Assembly (NCBI GenBank): GCA_027485405.1
Contig: JAIXRB010000062.1
Location: forward strand, 1-24,459
DNA from: Leptospiraceae bacterium
GTDB taxonomy: Bacteria; Spirochaetota; Leptospiria; Leptospirales; Leptospiraceae
Direction of reading: 5' to 3'
Length of the DNA stretch: 24,459 nt
Positions 8,240 to 15,224 of the stretch are shown piece by piece; position 1 is the stretch's first letter, and each line of letters begins with the position of its first letter. Under the pieces are notes generated by a model. That model ran no database searches. It was not told the DNA's origin and was given only the letters and a program-made list of their open reading frames with translations. The translations under genes were made by a program, and so were the position numbers.

Positions 8240-9361
8240 ATGCCAGATTCCATGAAGCCATTAGTTCTTGTAGTTGATGATACTCCTAAAAATCTTCAGG
8301 TTTTGGGTAAAACTTTATATGAATTTGGATACAATGTGGCAATTGCGAACTCTGGCCGCCAGGCTTTAGACTCAATTCGAAAAGAGAAGCCTGATTTGAT
8401 TTTACTGGATATACAAATGCCAGAAATGGATGGATTTGAAGTTTGTACTGCGTTAAAAGAAAGTTTAGAAACTAGAGAAATTCCTATCATTTTTTTAACA
8501 GCTATGACAGAATCTTCAAGCGTCATAAAGGGCCTAGAACTCGGGGCTGTGGATTATATAACAAAACCATTCAACACAGCCGAGTTATCTGCTCGAGTGG
8601 CAACTCATTTAGAAATAAAACAATCTAGGGAAAAATTGTCTGAACTAAATGCCATGAAGGACAAGTTCTTTCGAATCATTGCTCATGACCTGCGAAATCC
8701 GTTTGTTGGAATCATTGGTCTATCTGAAAATATAAATAAAAATTTAGCAAATCCTGATAAAATCGATTTAAATAAGATATTAAAATACAATCAGATCATT
8801 CATTCCTCAGCAATCTCAGCGGCATCATTGCTCGAAAATCTACTGGAATGGGCAAAGTCTCAGTCAGGCAATCTAGAGTTGAATCCTGTTTCTCTTTCAC
8901 TCAGTCAATTATTCACAAAGAATCTGGAATTGATAAGCGGTTTAGCTTTAAAAAAAGAAATCACAATTGAGAACCATTTAGTCGACGATACAATTTTTGC
9001 AGATGAATTGTTGATCAATACCATTTTGAGAAATCTTTTATCAAATGCTGTGAAATTTACAAGCAAAGGAGGAAAAGTTAGCTTTTCTTCTAAACAAACT
9101 GGCAATATGATGGAGATATCCATTCAAGACACTGGTTTAGGTATTGATTCGAAAAACATAGACAAGATATTTCGCATTGATTCAAAGTTTACTAGTTTAG
9201 GCACTGATAAAGAGAAAGGCTCTGGACTAGGACTATTGTTGTGTAAAGAATTTATAGAAAAGATGGGTGGAAAGATTTGGTTAACCAGCGAATTAGGCAA
9301 AGGAACCATTTTTTCATTTACAATTCCAACAACCACCAAGGAGAAAAGTGATGAAGCATAA
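8240..9361 (+). CDS. Response regulator-histidine kinase (REC-HisKA-HATPase)
   Basis: This 373-residue cytosolic protein has its receiver domain first (residues 5-122; Asp57 in LLDIQMPEMDG). A short helix and HisKA follow, with His149 in RIIAHDLRNPF. HATPase covers about 245-365, with N box NLLSNAVKF, G1 QDTGLGI and G2 GSGLGLLL, all intact. The protein should receive phosphate on the receiver and signal from its own kinase core, typical of a relay intermediate. The receiver is close in sequence to that of the preceding HD-GYP gene, which suggests local duplication. The start is uncertain: ATG at 8240 or 8252, neither with a clear ribosome binding site. A 38-nt gap separates it from the HD-GYP gene. 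Its end overlaps the next gene by 11 nt. Confidence 0.9.
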   Translation: MPDSMKPLVLVVDDTPKNLQVLGKTLYEFGYNVAIANSGRQALDSIRKEKPDLILLDIQMPEMDGFEVCTALKESLETREIPIIFLTAMTESSSVIKGLELGAVDYITKPFNTAELSARVATHLEIKQSREKLSELNAMKDKFFRIIAHDLRNPFVGIIGLSENINKNLANPDKIDLNKILKYNQIIHSSAISAASLLENLLEWAKSQSGNLELNPVSLSLSQLFTKNLELISGLALKKEITIENHLVDDTIFADELLINTILRNLLSNAVKFTSKGGKVSFSSKQTGNMMEISIQDTGLGIDSKNIDKIFRIDSKFTSLGTDKEKGSGLGLLLCKEFIEKMGGKIWLTSELGKGTIFSFTIPTTTKEKSDEA

Positions 9362-10574
9362 ATTATTGGTTGTGGATGATGATCCAGGAATTTTGGAACT
9401 CATTGGAATTGCTCTAGAAAATGAGAATTTTGAAGTTTTAACTGCTAACAATGGAAAAGAAGCCCTCGAAGTATTCTTAAAAGATCCTACTCTGGTTATT
9501 CTATCAGATCTAAATATGCCCGAAATGGATGGGCGAGAGCTTTTGTTAGCTGTTTTAGAAACGGAATTTAAACCAATATTCGTAATGTTAACGTCAGTGA
9601 CTGAATTGCAGACTGTGATTGATCTCTTCCAACACGGTATTTATGATTATATCGTAAAACCATTCAAAGAGAATGAATTGGTGAACAGATTGGAAAAGGC
9701 TTTTGAAATAGCAGAGCTTAGAAAAATGAAAGAAAACATTCAAAAAGAAAGAGATATGCGCATAGAATCTTTGCTAAATTGGAATGTTTATAGGGAGAAA
9801 ATTATCAGAAGAGATTCTGATCAGGTTGATAGCAATTTAATGACCAATATGAATACCAGCTTGTTTCAGGGAGCTGGAATTGGAAATTTAAGTTCTATTT
9901 TCTCTTTGATAAAGAAATCTCCCTCTCAAGATACCAATAGTTATATCATTGAAGAAGATGTTTATAACCTTCTTTTTGAAAATGTTCAGTATTCAAACAA
10001 GCTTTTGAATATGATTGGCGAAATCAATAAAGTGATAAACGAAGAATTGCCTAAGAAAGATTTGTCTCTTGACCAAGTATACTCTATTGTAGACAAAACC
10101 GTTCTTGATCTTATCAATCATCAGTCAATTCATAAAAATACAATTGTAGTTGCGAAAAACAAGCACTCTTCCAATCCAAAGCGAATTTCATTGAATGAAG
10201 AGTATTTTAAAAAGGCAATCCTTGAATTATTATACAATGCTTTTAAATTTTCCGATAAGGGAAGTAAGATATATATACTTTTTGAAATTGTGAAAGAGAA
10301 TTTTCTGATTTCTATCTTAAATACACCAAATGATCAAAATCTAATAGGTGAAAAATTTCAGAATGTAATTTTTGAACCCTTCTTTAGAATTTCTTATTAT
10401 ATTTTCGATACGTTTCCAACACTTGATTGCGGATTGGGTCTTTGTTTCGTAGAAAAATTGATCAAGAATCACAATGGAAACATTCGATACACTAATCTAA
10501 AAAATCATTTGGAAAACTCAAAGAAAATGCTCGCCGATTTTTGCATTGAACTGCCATTGAAATCCATAGATTAG
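9351..10574 (+). CDS. Response regulator with degenerate kinase core
   Basis: This 407-residue protein has a receiver (about 1-118; Asp53 in LSDLNMPEMDG). A coiled coil follows (120-145), then a helical region at the usual HisKA position and an HATPase-like fold (about 280-405). The helical region shows FQGAGIGNLSSIF where a phosphorylatable histidine motif would be, and no histidine is present. In the ATPase part the N-box Asn296 (LLYNAFKF) and a G2-like DCGLGL are kept. The G1 box is lost: NTPNDQN stands where DxGxG belongs. The protein probably binds nucleotide poorly or not at all and may act as a scaffold or an allosteric partner. AAGGAG at 9338-9343 is 7 nt before the ATG at 9351; a GTG at 9348 is the alternative but is too close. 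Confidence 0.85.
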   Translation: MKHKLLVVDDDPGILELIGIALENENFEVLTANNGKEALEVFLKDPTLVILSDLNMPEMDGRELLLAVLETEFKPIFVMLTSVTELQTVIDLFQHGIYDYIVKPFKENELVNRLEKAFEIAELRKMKENIQKERDMRIESLLNWNVYREKIIRRDSDQVDSNLMTNMNTSLFQGAGIGNLSSIFSLIKKSPSQDTNSYIIEEDVYNLLFENVQYSNKLLNMIGEINKVINEELPKKDLSLDQVYSIVDKTVLDLINHQSIHKNTIVVAKNKHSSNPKRISLNEEYFKKAILELLYNAFKFSDKGSKIYILFEIVKENFLISILNTPNDQNLIGEKFQNVIFEPFFRISYYIFDTFPTLDCGLGLCFVEKLIKNHNGNIRYTNLKNHLENSKKMLADFCIELPLKSID

Positions 10575-10593
10575 ACCAAACCGCCTGGTCTAA
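10571..10593 (+). terminator. Hairpin at the end of the signalling operon
   Basis: TTAGACCA (10571-10578) and TGGTCTAA (10586-10593) form a perfect 8-bp stem with a 7-nt loop, overlapping the stop codon of the preceding gene. There is no U tract, so it could be a Rho-assisted stop, an mRNA-stabilising hairpin or an operator. Confidence 0.4.
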
Positions 10594-10707
10594 CCTCTGA
10601 CCTTCCTGGTTTGTGTAGAATTAGCGGTAATAGTAGTAATCGGTTAAAAAAGAAAATCCAGAGTTTGAAAGATTGTTCGAAACAAATACACCAATAGCAA
10701 GAGTACC

Positions 10708-10736
10708 TTGACAATATACCGAACGGTAGGTATATA
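10708..10736 (+). promoter_or_regulatory. Consensus sigma-70 promoter with TetR-type operator in the spacer
   Basis: A perfect TTGACA (10708-10713) and TATATA (10731-10736) are separated by exactly 17 bp. The spacer holds the palindrome TACCGaaCGGTA (10717-10728) and the overlapping pair ATACC-N8-GGTAT (10716-10733). This is the classic place for a TetR repressor to block polymerase. The operon it drives encodes a TetR protein (11479-12030), so autorepression is the simplest reading. Confidence 0.75.
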
Positions 10737-10754
10737 GTAATAAAAGAGGCTTTT

Positions 10755-11468
10755 ATGCAGAAATTAGCTCACATTTCGAATGGCAAATCCATCCATCTAG
10801 ATACATTTGATGAGCTGGAATTGTGGCTATTGGGCACGGAAACTAGAGAAGAATTCAATGAATTTGTTTTGAATGTTTATAACGAAGCCTTCACGGATGG
10901 TTCTTACAAGATCCCTTTGAACGAAATATCTGCCCCAACGGCTGAATATTTTCACCAGGCCCGTGTTTGTGGAGTACGTCACAAATCTGGTCAATTAATA
11001 GGTACTTGGAGACTAATCTTAAAGAAGGTTGGAAATGATTCTTTTAAATTACCAATCGAAATTAGATACCATCTACCCATTGAAAGAATCTTGGAGGAAT
11101 TAAAGTTAGATCAAATTGAATTTGCCTTCAATGGGTGGAGGACAGCTGTAGATAAGAATGCGTTGGAAAAATTTCAAATAGATAGAAATAAATCCATCTT
11201 TGTTTTCGATTTTCTAATCCGCGGTTTGACCATGGATTTGCCTGGAAATGCAAATAGTTATTTAGGCTTAGCAGAAATGGAGTATTTAGTTTATAAATAC
11301 CATCGTAGAGTTGGCATCCCATGGGAAATCATAGGAGAACCAGTACATTTCTGGAGTCGTGATCGTTACCCTTGTGCTTTCCAACTTGGGCAATTTAAAG
11401 ACTATATGGGAAAAAATCATCCCGAGAGATACAGTTTTCTTTATGAAAGAATTTCGAATCCAGTATAA
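10755..11468 (+). CDS. Probable GNAT/LuxI-fold N-acyltransferase-like protein
   Basis: This 237-residue soluble protein has no signal peptide. The start is fixed by AGAGG 6 nt upstream. Residues about 60-90 read QARVCGVRHKSGQLIGTWRLI. A strand-turn-strand followed by GTWRL resembles the middle of acyl-homoserine-lactone synthases and related GNAT N-acyltransferases. A later segment (EYLVYKYHRRVGIPW) resembles the helix after the acyl-CoA site. That would make it an enzyme moving an acyl group onto an amine, but no specific family was recognised and no catalytic residue can be assigned. It is the first gene after the TetR-type promoter and is followed 10 nt later by tetR, so the repressor probably controls it and may sense its substrate or product. 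Confidence 0.5.
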   Translation: MQKLAHISNGKSIHLDTFDELELWLLGTETREEFNEFVLNVYNEAFTDGSYKIPLNEISAPTAEYFHQARVCGVRHKSGQLIGTWRLILKKVGNDSFKLPIEIRYHLPIERILEELKLDQIEFAFNGWRTAVDKNALEKFQIDRNKSIFVFDFLIRGLTMDLPGNANSYLGLAEMEYLVYKYHRRVGIPWEIIGEPVHFWSRDRYPCAFQLGQFKDYMGKNHPERYSFLYERISNPV

Positions 11469-11478
11469 AAGATGAACT

Positions 11479-12030
11479 ATGGACCATAAACAAAATATAT
11501 TATTTCAATCGGGAGAACTATTCTATTCTCAAGGTTTCCACAATACTGGCATTGAGCAAATAACCAAAGTATGTGAAATCAAAAAACCAACTCTATACTA
11601 TCATTTTGAATCAAAGAATTCCCTTGGAAAAGCTTACTTAGAACAAAGGGCTAAAATTCTTTTCAAAATGCTTCTTAAAATTAAAGAACGAAATAAAACT
11701 TACGAGGGATTTCTCTCAGATTGGTCTTCCACCCTTATACTCCTTGCTCGAAAAAACGAATTCTATGGTTGCCCATTCATTGCCTTTGCGAGCGAGCTTG
11801 ATGAAAAGGAAAGATTGGAATTCAAAGAAACACTGGAATCCATAGAATCCCGTTGGCTCTCAATTCAAGAAAGGATATACAATCATTATTATCCATTGGC
11901 AAAAGATGCAAAGGCAATAGCACGAAAGATATTGATTTTACATACTGGATGTGTTATGTTATATCGAGCCTCAAGAAATTCTAAATATTTAAAGGAATTT
12001 AAAGCTGAATTGAAAAATCTGTTGTCTTGA
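11479..12030 (+). CDS. TetR/AcrR-family transcriptional repressor
   Basis: This 183-residue protein has an N-terminal HTH at about residues 8-50. GIEQITKVCEIKKPTLYYHF is the typical TetR recognition helix, followed by SKNSLGKAYLE. The helical ligand domain contains GCPF (about residues 97-100), a motif seen in several TetR subgroups. It lies 10 nt after the preceding gene and is probably cotranscribed from the promoter at 10708, whose spacer palindrome is its likely operator. A related palindrome before trxA is a candidate second target. The ligand is unknown. An AT-only inverted repeat with a T run (12031-12052) follows the stop and may terminate the operon weakly. Confidence 0.9.
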   Translation: MDHKQNILFQSGELFYSQGFHNTGIEQITKVCEIKKPTLYYHFESKNSLGKAYLEQRAKILFKMLLKIKERNKTYEGFLSDWSSTLILLARKNEFYGCPFIAFASELDEKERLEFKETLESIESRWLSIQERIYNHYYPLAKDAKAIARKILILHTGCVMLYRASRNSKYLKEFKAELKNLLS

Positions 12031-12069
12031 AAAAAGTCATTTTCTACTTTTTGCAAAGTAAATTCGAAA

Positions 12070-12268
12070 TTACTTCAATCTTACCATACAATGAACGTCA
12101 ACGTCCGTAAAATTTTTATAAACTTCCAAACAGTAACTGGCAGGATCAAGCTTTGGATGTATCCGGAACATTTTTTGGAAAGTCTGGTGACGTTAAACAT
12201 ACTAGTTCTATATCTTTATCTATATTATAAATTTTCTCATCCAATTTGCTTTTGATTTCCTTTTGCAT
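12070..12268 (-). pseudogene. Small unknown gene, frameshifted
   Basis: An ATG at 12266-12268 opens a 40-codon frame ending at 12146-12148 (…NVPDTSKA). Shifting one frame just before that stop continues a plausible protein (LDPASYCLEVYKNFTDVDVH) to a TAA at 12070-12072, about 65 residues in all. The composition on both sides of the shift looks protein-like, which suggests a single-base indel. No family is recognised. It occupies the gap between tetR and the adenylate cyclase; two separate chance ORFs are the alternative. Confidence 0.4.
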
Positions 12269-12317
12269 GAGTTAAATTCCAAAGTGCATTCTAGTATCCT
12301 AGTCCTGAGGACTCTAT

Positions 12318-13568
12318 TTATTCAATAAAAAACATTTCAATGGCGGATTTATTTTTGATTTCAATAAATCCTCTAGAGACGAAAGTATAAGAATCTCCAC
12401 ATAACTCTTTCGATACCTTAGATACATTGATCTTTCCGCCTTCACCTGAAGATTCGATACGGCTGGCAATATTCACCGTATCGCCCCAAATATCGAAGGC
12501 AAGATTTCGGTTTCCAATGACCCCCGCAACGACAGGTCCAGAATGTATCCCAGAGCGCATTTTCCATACTAACTTACCATTCGAGTTTCTCGAATCTAAA
12601 TAATGAATCATATCGATAGCACAAGCCACTGCATTTTTTGCATGATATGTATCTTTCGAGGAAAGACCAGCCACAGCCATATAAGCATCTCCTATAGTTT
12701 TTATGCGTTGGAGATTATGTGCAGTTGCTATCCGGTCAAAATGAAAAAAGATCTCATCTAATTCTAAAAGTAAGGTGCTCGGACTTAAGCCCTCCGCCAT
12801 CTTTGTAAAACCTATGAAATCGGTAAAAAGTATACTTACACTTTCGTGAAAACTGGGAGAGTACTTCCCATGGATTCTAAGTTCGTCTGCAACATTGGAA
12901 GGTAAAATATTATAGAGTAACTGATCGGATCGTTTTCTTTCAAACTCCGCCTCCGCATGAGCCTTGCTATAATTATCCACAATAAAAATGTTAAGACCAA
13001 TTAGGGCTGGAAAAATTAAAAAACCAATCAACAGGATAGAATCAATCAATCTGTCCTCATTGGAAGCATATGCGGTGATTGCATTTGGAAAAAAAATTTC
13101 TAAGGCAAATAAAGCTCCGAATAACGCTCCGAGCAGCACTATCAAGTACTTTCTAAACTTTGCAGGATTGATCAACACAATGACCATACTTCCAAAAGGA
13201 ATCATTGCAAGGACTGGGCCCTTGCTTCCTTCATTGAAAATCCAAGCGAGAGGTAAAATTATGAAAACAAGAAATGAGAAAAATGGTATTGTTTGCCTGG
13301 ATCTTCCTTTAAACCGAGAAATATAAAATAGATAGATTAGAGCGATAACACATAGCATTCCGAAGATTATTAGAAAAAATTCTTGACTCAGCAAAAATCC
13401 AATAGTGGAAGCAACGGCTGTTGTTAAAATTGTTAAGAGCAAAACTAAAAAATAGATTCGGCTTTCTAGGGAAAAGTTGGATTCAGCTCCGAGAAGGAAG
13501 GTAAACTTTTTCAAAGCTTTTTTCCAGATATTTGTATTTAGGTTAAAAGACATGCCAGTTCTCAACAT
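12318..13568 (-). CDS. Membrane-bound class III adenylate cyclase
   Basis: Residues 36-200 of this 416-residue protein hold about six membrane segments. They are followed by a linker (200-235) and a C-terminal class III nucleotidyl cyclase domain (about 240-416). Metal-binding aspartates are Asp250 (LFTDFIGFT) and Asp294 (TIGDAYMAV). The purine-specifying pair is Lys290 and Asp359 (FDIWGDTVN), which points to ATP rather than GTP. The transition-state pair Asn366 and Arg370 (NIASR) is present. All catalytic positions of one homodimer-forming chain are intact. The product should be cAMP at the inner membrane. The start could be the ATG at 13568 or the one at 13553; neither has a clear ribosome binding site. 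A 13-bp palindrome (AGTCCTGAGGACT, 12301-12313) lies just past the stop. Several such cyclases per genome are typical of leptospires. Confidence 0.92.
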   Translation of the reverse strand: MLRTGMSFNLNTNIWKKALKKFTFLLGAESNFSLESRIYFLVLLLTILTTAVASTIGFLLSQEFFLIIFGMLCVIALIYLFYISRFKGRSRQTIPFFSFLVFIILPLAWIFNEGSKGPVLAMIPFGSMVIVLINPAKFRKYLIVLLGALFGALFALEIFFPNAITAYASNEDRLIDSILLIGFLIFPALIGLNIFIVDNYSKAHAEAEFERKRSDQLLYNILPSNVADELRIHGKYSPSFHESVSILFTDFIGFTKMAEGLSPSTLLLELDEIFFHFDRIATAHNLQRIKTIGDAYMAVAGLSSKDTYHAKNAVACAIDMIHYLDSRNSNGKLVWKMRSGIHSGPVVAGVIGNRNLAFDIWGDTVNIASRIESSGEGGKINVSKVSKELCGDSYTFVSRGFIEIKNKSAIEMFFIE

Positions 13569-13599
13569 TCGTGGAAGTAGGTAAAGATGATTACCGAAG

Positions 13600-13824
13600 T
13601 CAACCTTCTGTCCTTAGATTCATTGCCATAGCCGCCGTTTTTAGCTGATCATCATGTGTGAGTAAGACCAAATCGTTGAAGGAATATTGTTCTTTTAGCA
13701 ACAAAGCACTGGAGAGATGGATTGCATCTAATGTTCCAATGATTGTTGGAAAAAAGTCAGGTTATGCACTGGAACTTTTGAACAACCATCTCAACAAAAC
13801 TGATGTATCCAAAAAGACAATCAA
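13600..13824 (-). pseudogene. VapC-type PIN-domain toxin remnant
   Basis: From a TTG at 13822-13824 the frame reads IVFLDTSVLLRWLF, the textbook N-terminus of a PIN nuclease with its first metal-binding Asp. A TAA follows at 13762-13764. In the same frame the domain then resumes with TLDAIHLSSALLLKE and LVLLTHDDQLKTAA, the usual PIN C-terminal half with its acidic residues, and ends at 13600-13602. Only about 73 codons remain out of the normal 125-135, so the middle is deleted as well as interrupted. It would not be an active RNase. Confidence 0.75.
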
Positions 13825-13942
13825 AAGCGATTCCCCGAGGGTAATCCCGATCCATGACTGTATATTTTTCACCTTTGCTAACAGCTTTCAAAGTAGCTCT
13901 AAGGTGGCAAATCAATTTTATCCTGACTAAAGTCGCTACCAA
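13823..13942 (-). pseudogene. Phd/YefM-type antitoxin remnant
   Basis: Directly upstream of the VapC remnant, on the same strand, a short frame reads LRATLKAVSKGEKYTVMDRD. This matches the core of Phd/VapB-type antitoxins (a helix, then VSKGE followed by a strand). The N-terminus is out of frame and the C-terminus runs out of frame into the toxin start. Antitoxin-then-toxin order with overlap is the normal layout for such pairs. The rest of the gap to 14057 shows no gene. Confidence 0.5.
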
Positions 13943-14057
13943 TTTGCAGAACTACCCCGTGAAAAAACTGCGGTCATACTTTCACTGTTTCACTTTGCTC
14001 TTTTCGGTTTTTTGTATACTCTCTTTTACTCTAAATTTTACGATTCGTTTTATCAAA

Positions 14058-15158
14058 TCATAGGGAATTGGCTGATCCAATGGAATAGGTTTCATCTTTT
14101 ATAGTTTTCAAAATCCTACCGAATGTTTCCGGCTCTTCGAAGCTTGGTCCATGAGCCGACTTTTCAAACCAAATGAAACTTTTCTTTGGTGCCTTTAGAG
14201 CATCGAGATACTGTGCAGAGAGTTCCCAAGGTGTATTGTAATCAAATCTACCAGAGAGAAAGTAGACAGGAACTTGGAAAGAACTTGCTTGGTTCGGTAG
14301 GTCTACCGCATCCACGTAAGGCCAAATTTTAAATAAGGAGGTTGTCATTCCCGCAAAAAAACGCAGATTATCGAGTAGGGAATACTCTGGACTAGAAAAC
14401 ATCATCTTTCCTAAAATTTGATAAGTCTCCTTTCGCTCTTCTCCATGAAATAGTGCACCTCCATAGTAGCTGAGCCAATCTCGTTGTATGCCTAATTCTT
14501 TTAATCCGATATACGGAGGTTTACCGATATCCGTTAACTCTTGAATCGCAGTCTCATTCTTATCAGACATTGCTTCCTTAAGAGTAAATTGGTAGGAGAA
14601 AGTTTCATTTTGCTTTCCATTTACAAATTGGCCGATGCCAATATATGCAAAATAATTTTCTGGTCTCTCCTGGACTGCCAAAGCAGAAATAATTGATCCC
14701 CAAGAGTGCCCTGCAATATAAATTTTTTCACGCTTGAATTTAGTTCTTAAATGTTTTGTGATTTCATGAATATCGTTGATGAAAGTCTTCGGTGACAGAT
14801 CGCTGGACGATTTCAAGAATGAATAGGATTTTCCTGCATTCCTTTGGTCCCATCGAACAACTACAAAGTGTTTTTCCGTTATAAAGTCCTTAAATCGAGC
14901 CATTGTCATGTCCGCAGAACCTGGACCTCCGTGCACCATAAGAATGATGGGATTGTCGCGATCTTGTCCTCGTATTGAGACCCATTGTTTGTCACCATTG
15001 ATATCCCACTCTTCTAGCATCTGAATGCCTTTGGATGAAGTTATATCGGTTCTGGATTTCAGATCACTTTCCTGAATTGATTTTGCTATGACCAAGAAAC
15101 CAATGAAAACAAGAGATGATGCGATTAGAATGAGAAAAATATTTTTTAAAATTTTCAT
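14058..15158 (-). CDS. Membrane-anchored alpha/beta hydrolase, peptidase S33-like
   Basis: This 366-residue protein has an N-terminal signal anchor (about residues 5-26) after a short lysine-rich stretch. It then has a complete alpha/beta-hydrolase fold. Motifs are HGGPG at 76-80 (oxyanion hole), WDQRNAGKS near 103-111 as in proline iminopeptidases, and nucleophile Ser152 in GHSWGS. The acid is probably Asp in GRFDYNTPW and the base is His in EKSAHGPSFEEP. It is probably an exported or periplasm-facing aminopeptidase or esterase; the substrate cannot be told from sequence. I chose the ATG at 15156-15158 because TAGG lies about 8 nt upstream and the signal anchor then starts cleanly. An in-frame TTG at 15174-15176 has no ribosome binding site. 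Confidence 0.85.
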   Translation of the reverse strand: MKILKNIFLILIASSLVFIGFLVIAKSIQESDLKSRTDITSSKGIQMLEEWDINGDKQWVSIRGQDRDNPIILMVHGGPGSADMTMARFKDFITEKHFVVVRWDQRNAGKSYSFLKSSSDLSPKTFINDIHEITKHLRTKFKREKIYIAGHSWGSIISALAVQERPENYFAYIGIGQFVNGKQNETFSYQFTLKEAMSDKNETAIQELTDIGKPPYIGLKELGIQRDWLSYYGGALFHGEERKETYQILGKMMFSSPEYSLLDNLRFFAGMTTSLFKIWPYVDAVDLPNQASSFQVPVYFLSGRFDYNTPWELSAQYLDALKAPKKSFIWFEKSAHGPSFEEPETFGRILKTIKDETYSIGSANSL

Positions 15159-15224
15159 AAAAAGCCTATAAGACAAAGGATTTTTCTTCTTGGACCGAAG
15201 TGGTTCCGTAAGGGGAGACCGAAT

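Noticed and set aside
13658..13930. Plus-strand 90-codon ORF
   Set aside because: The minus strand of the same DNA encodes PIN and Phd motifs, so the plus frame is a shadow.
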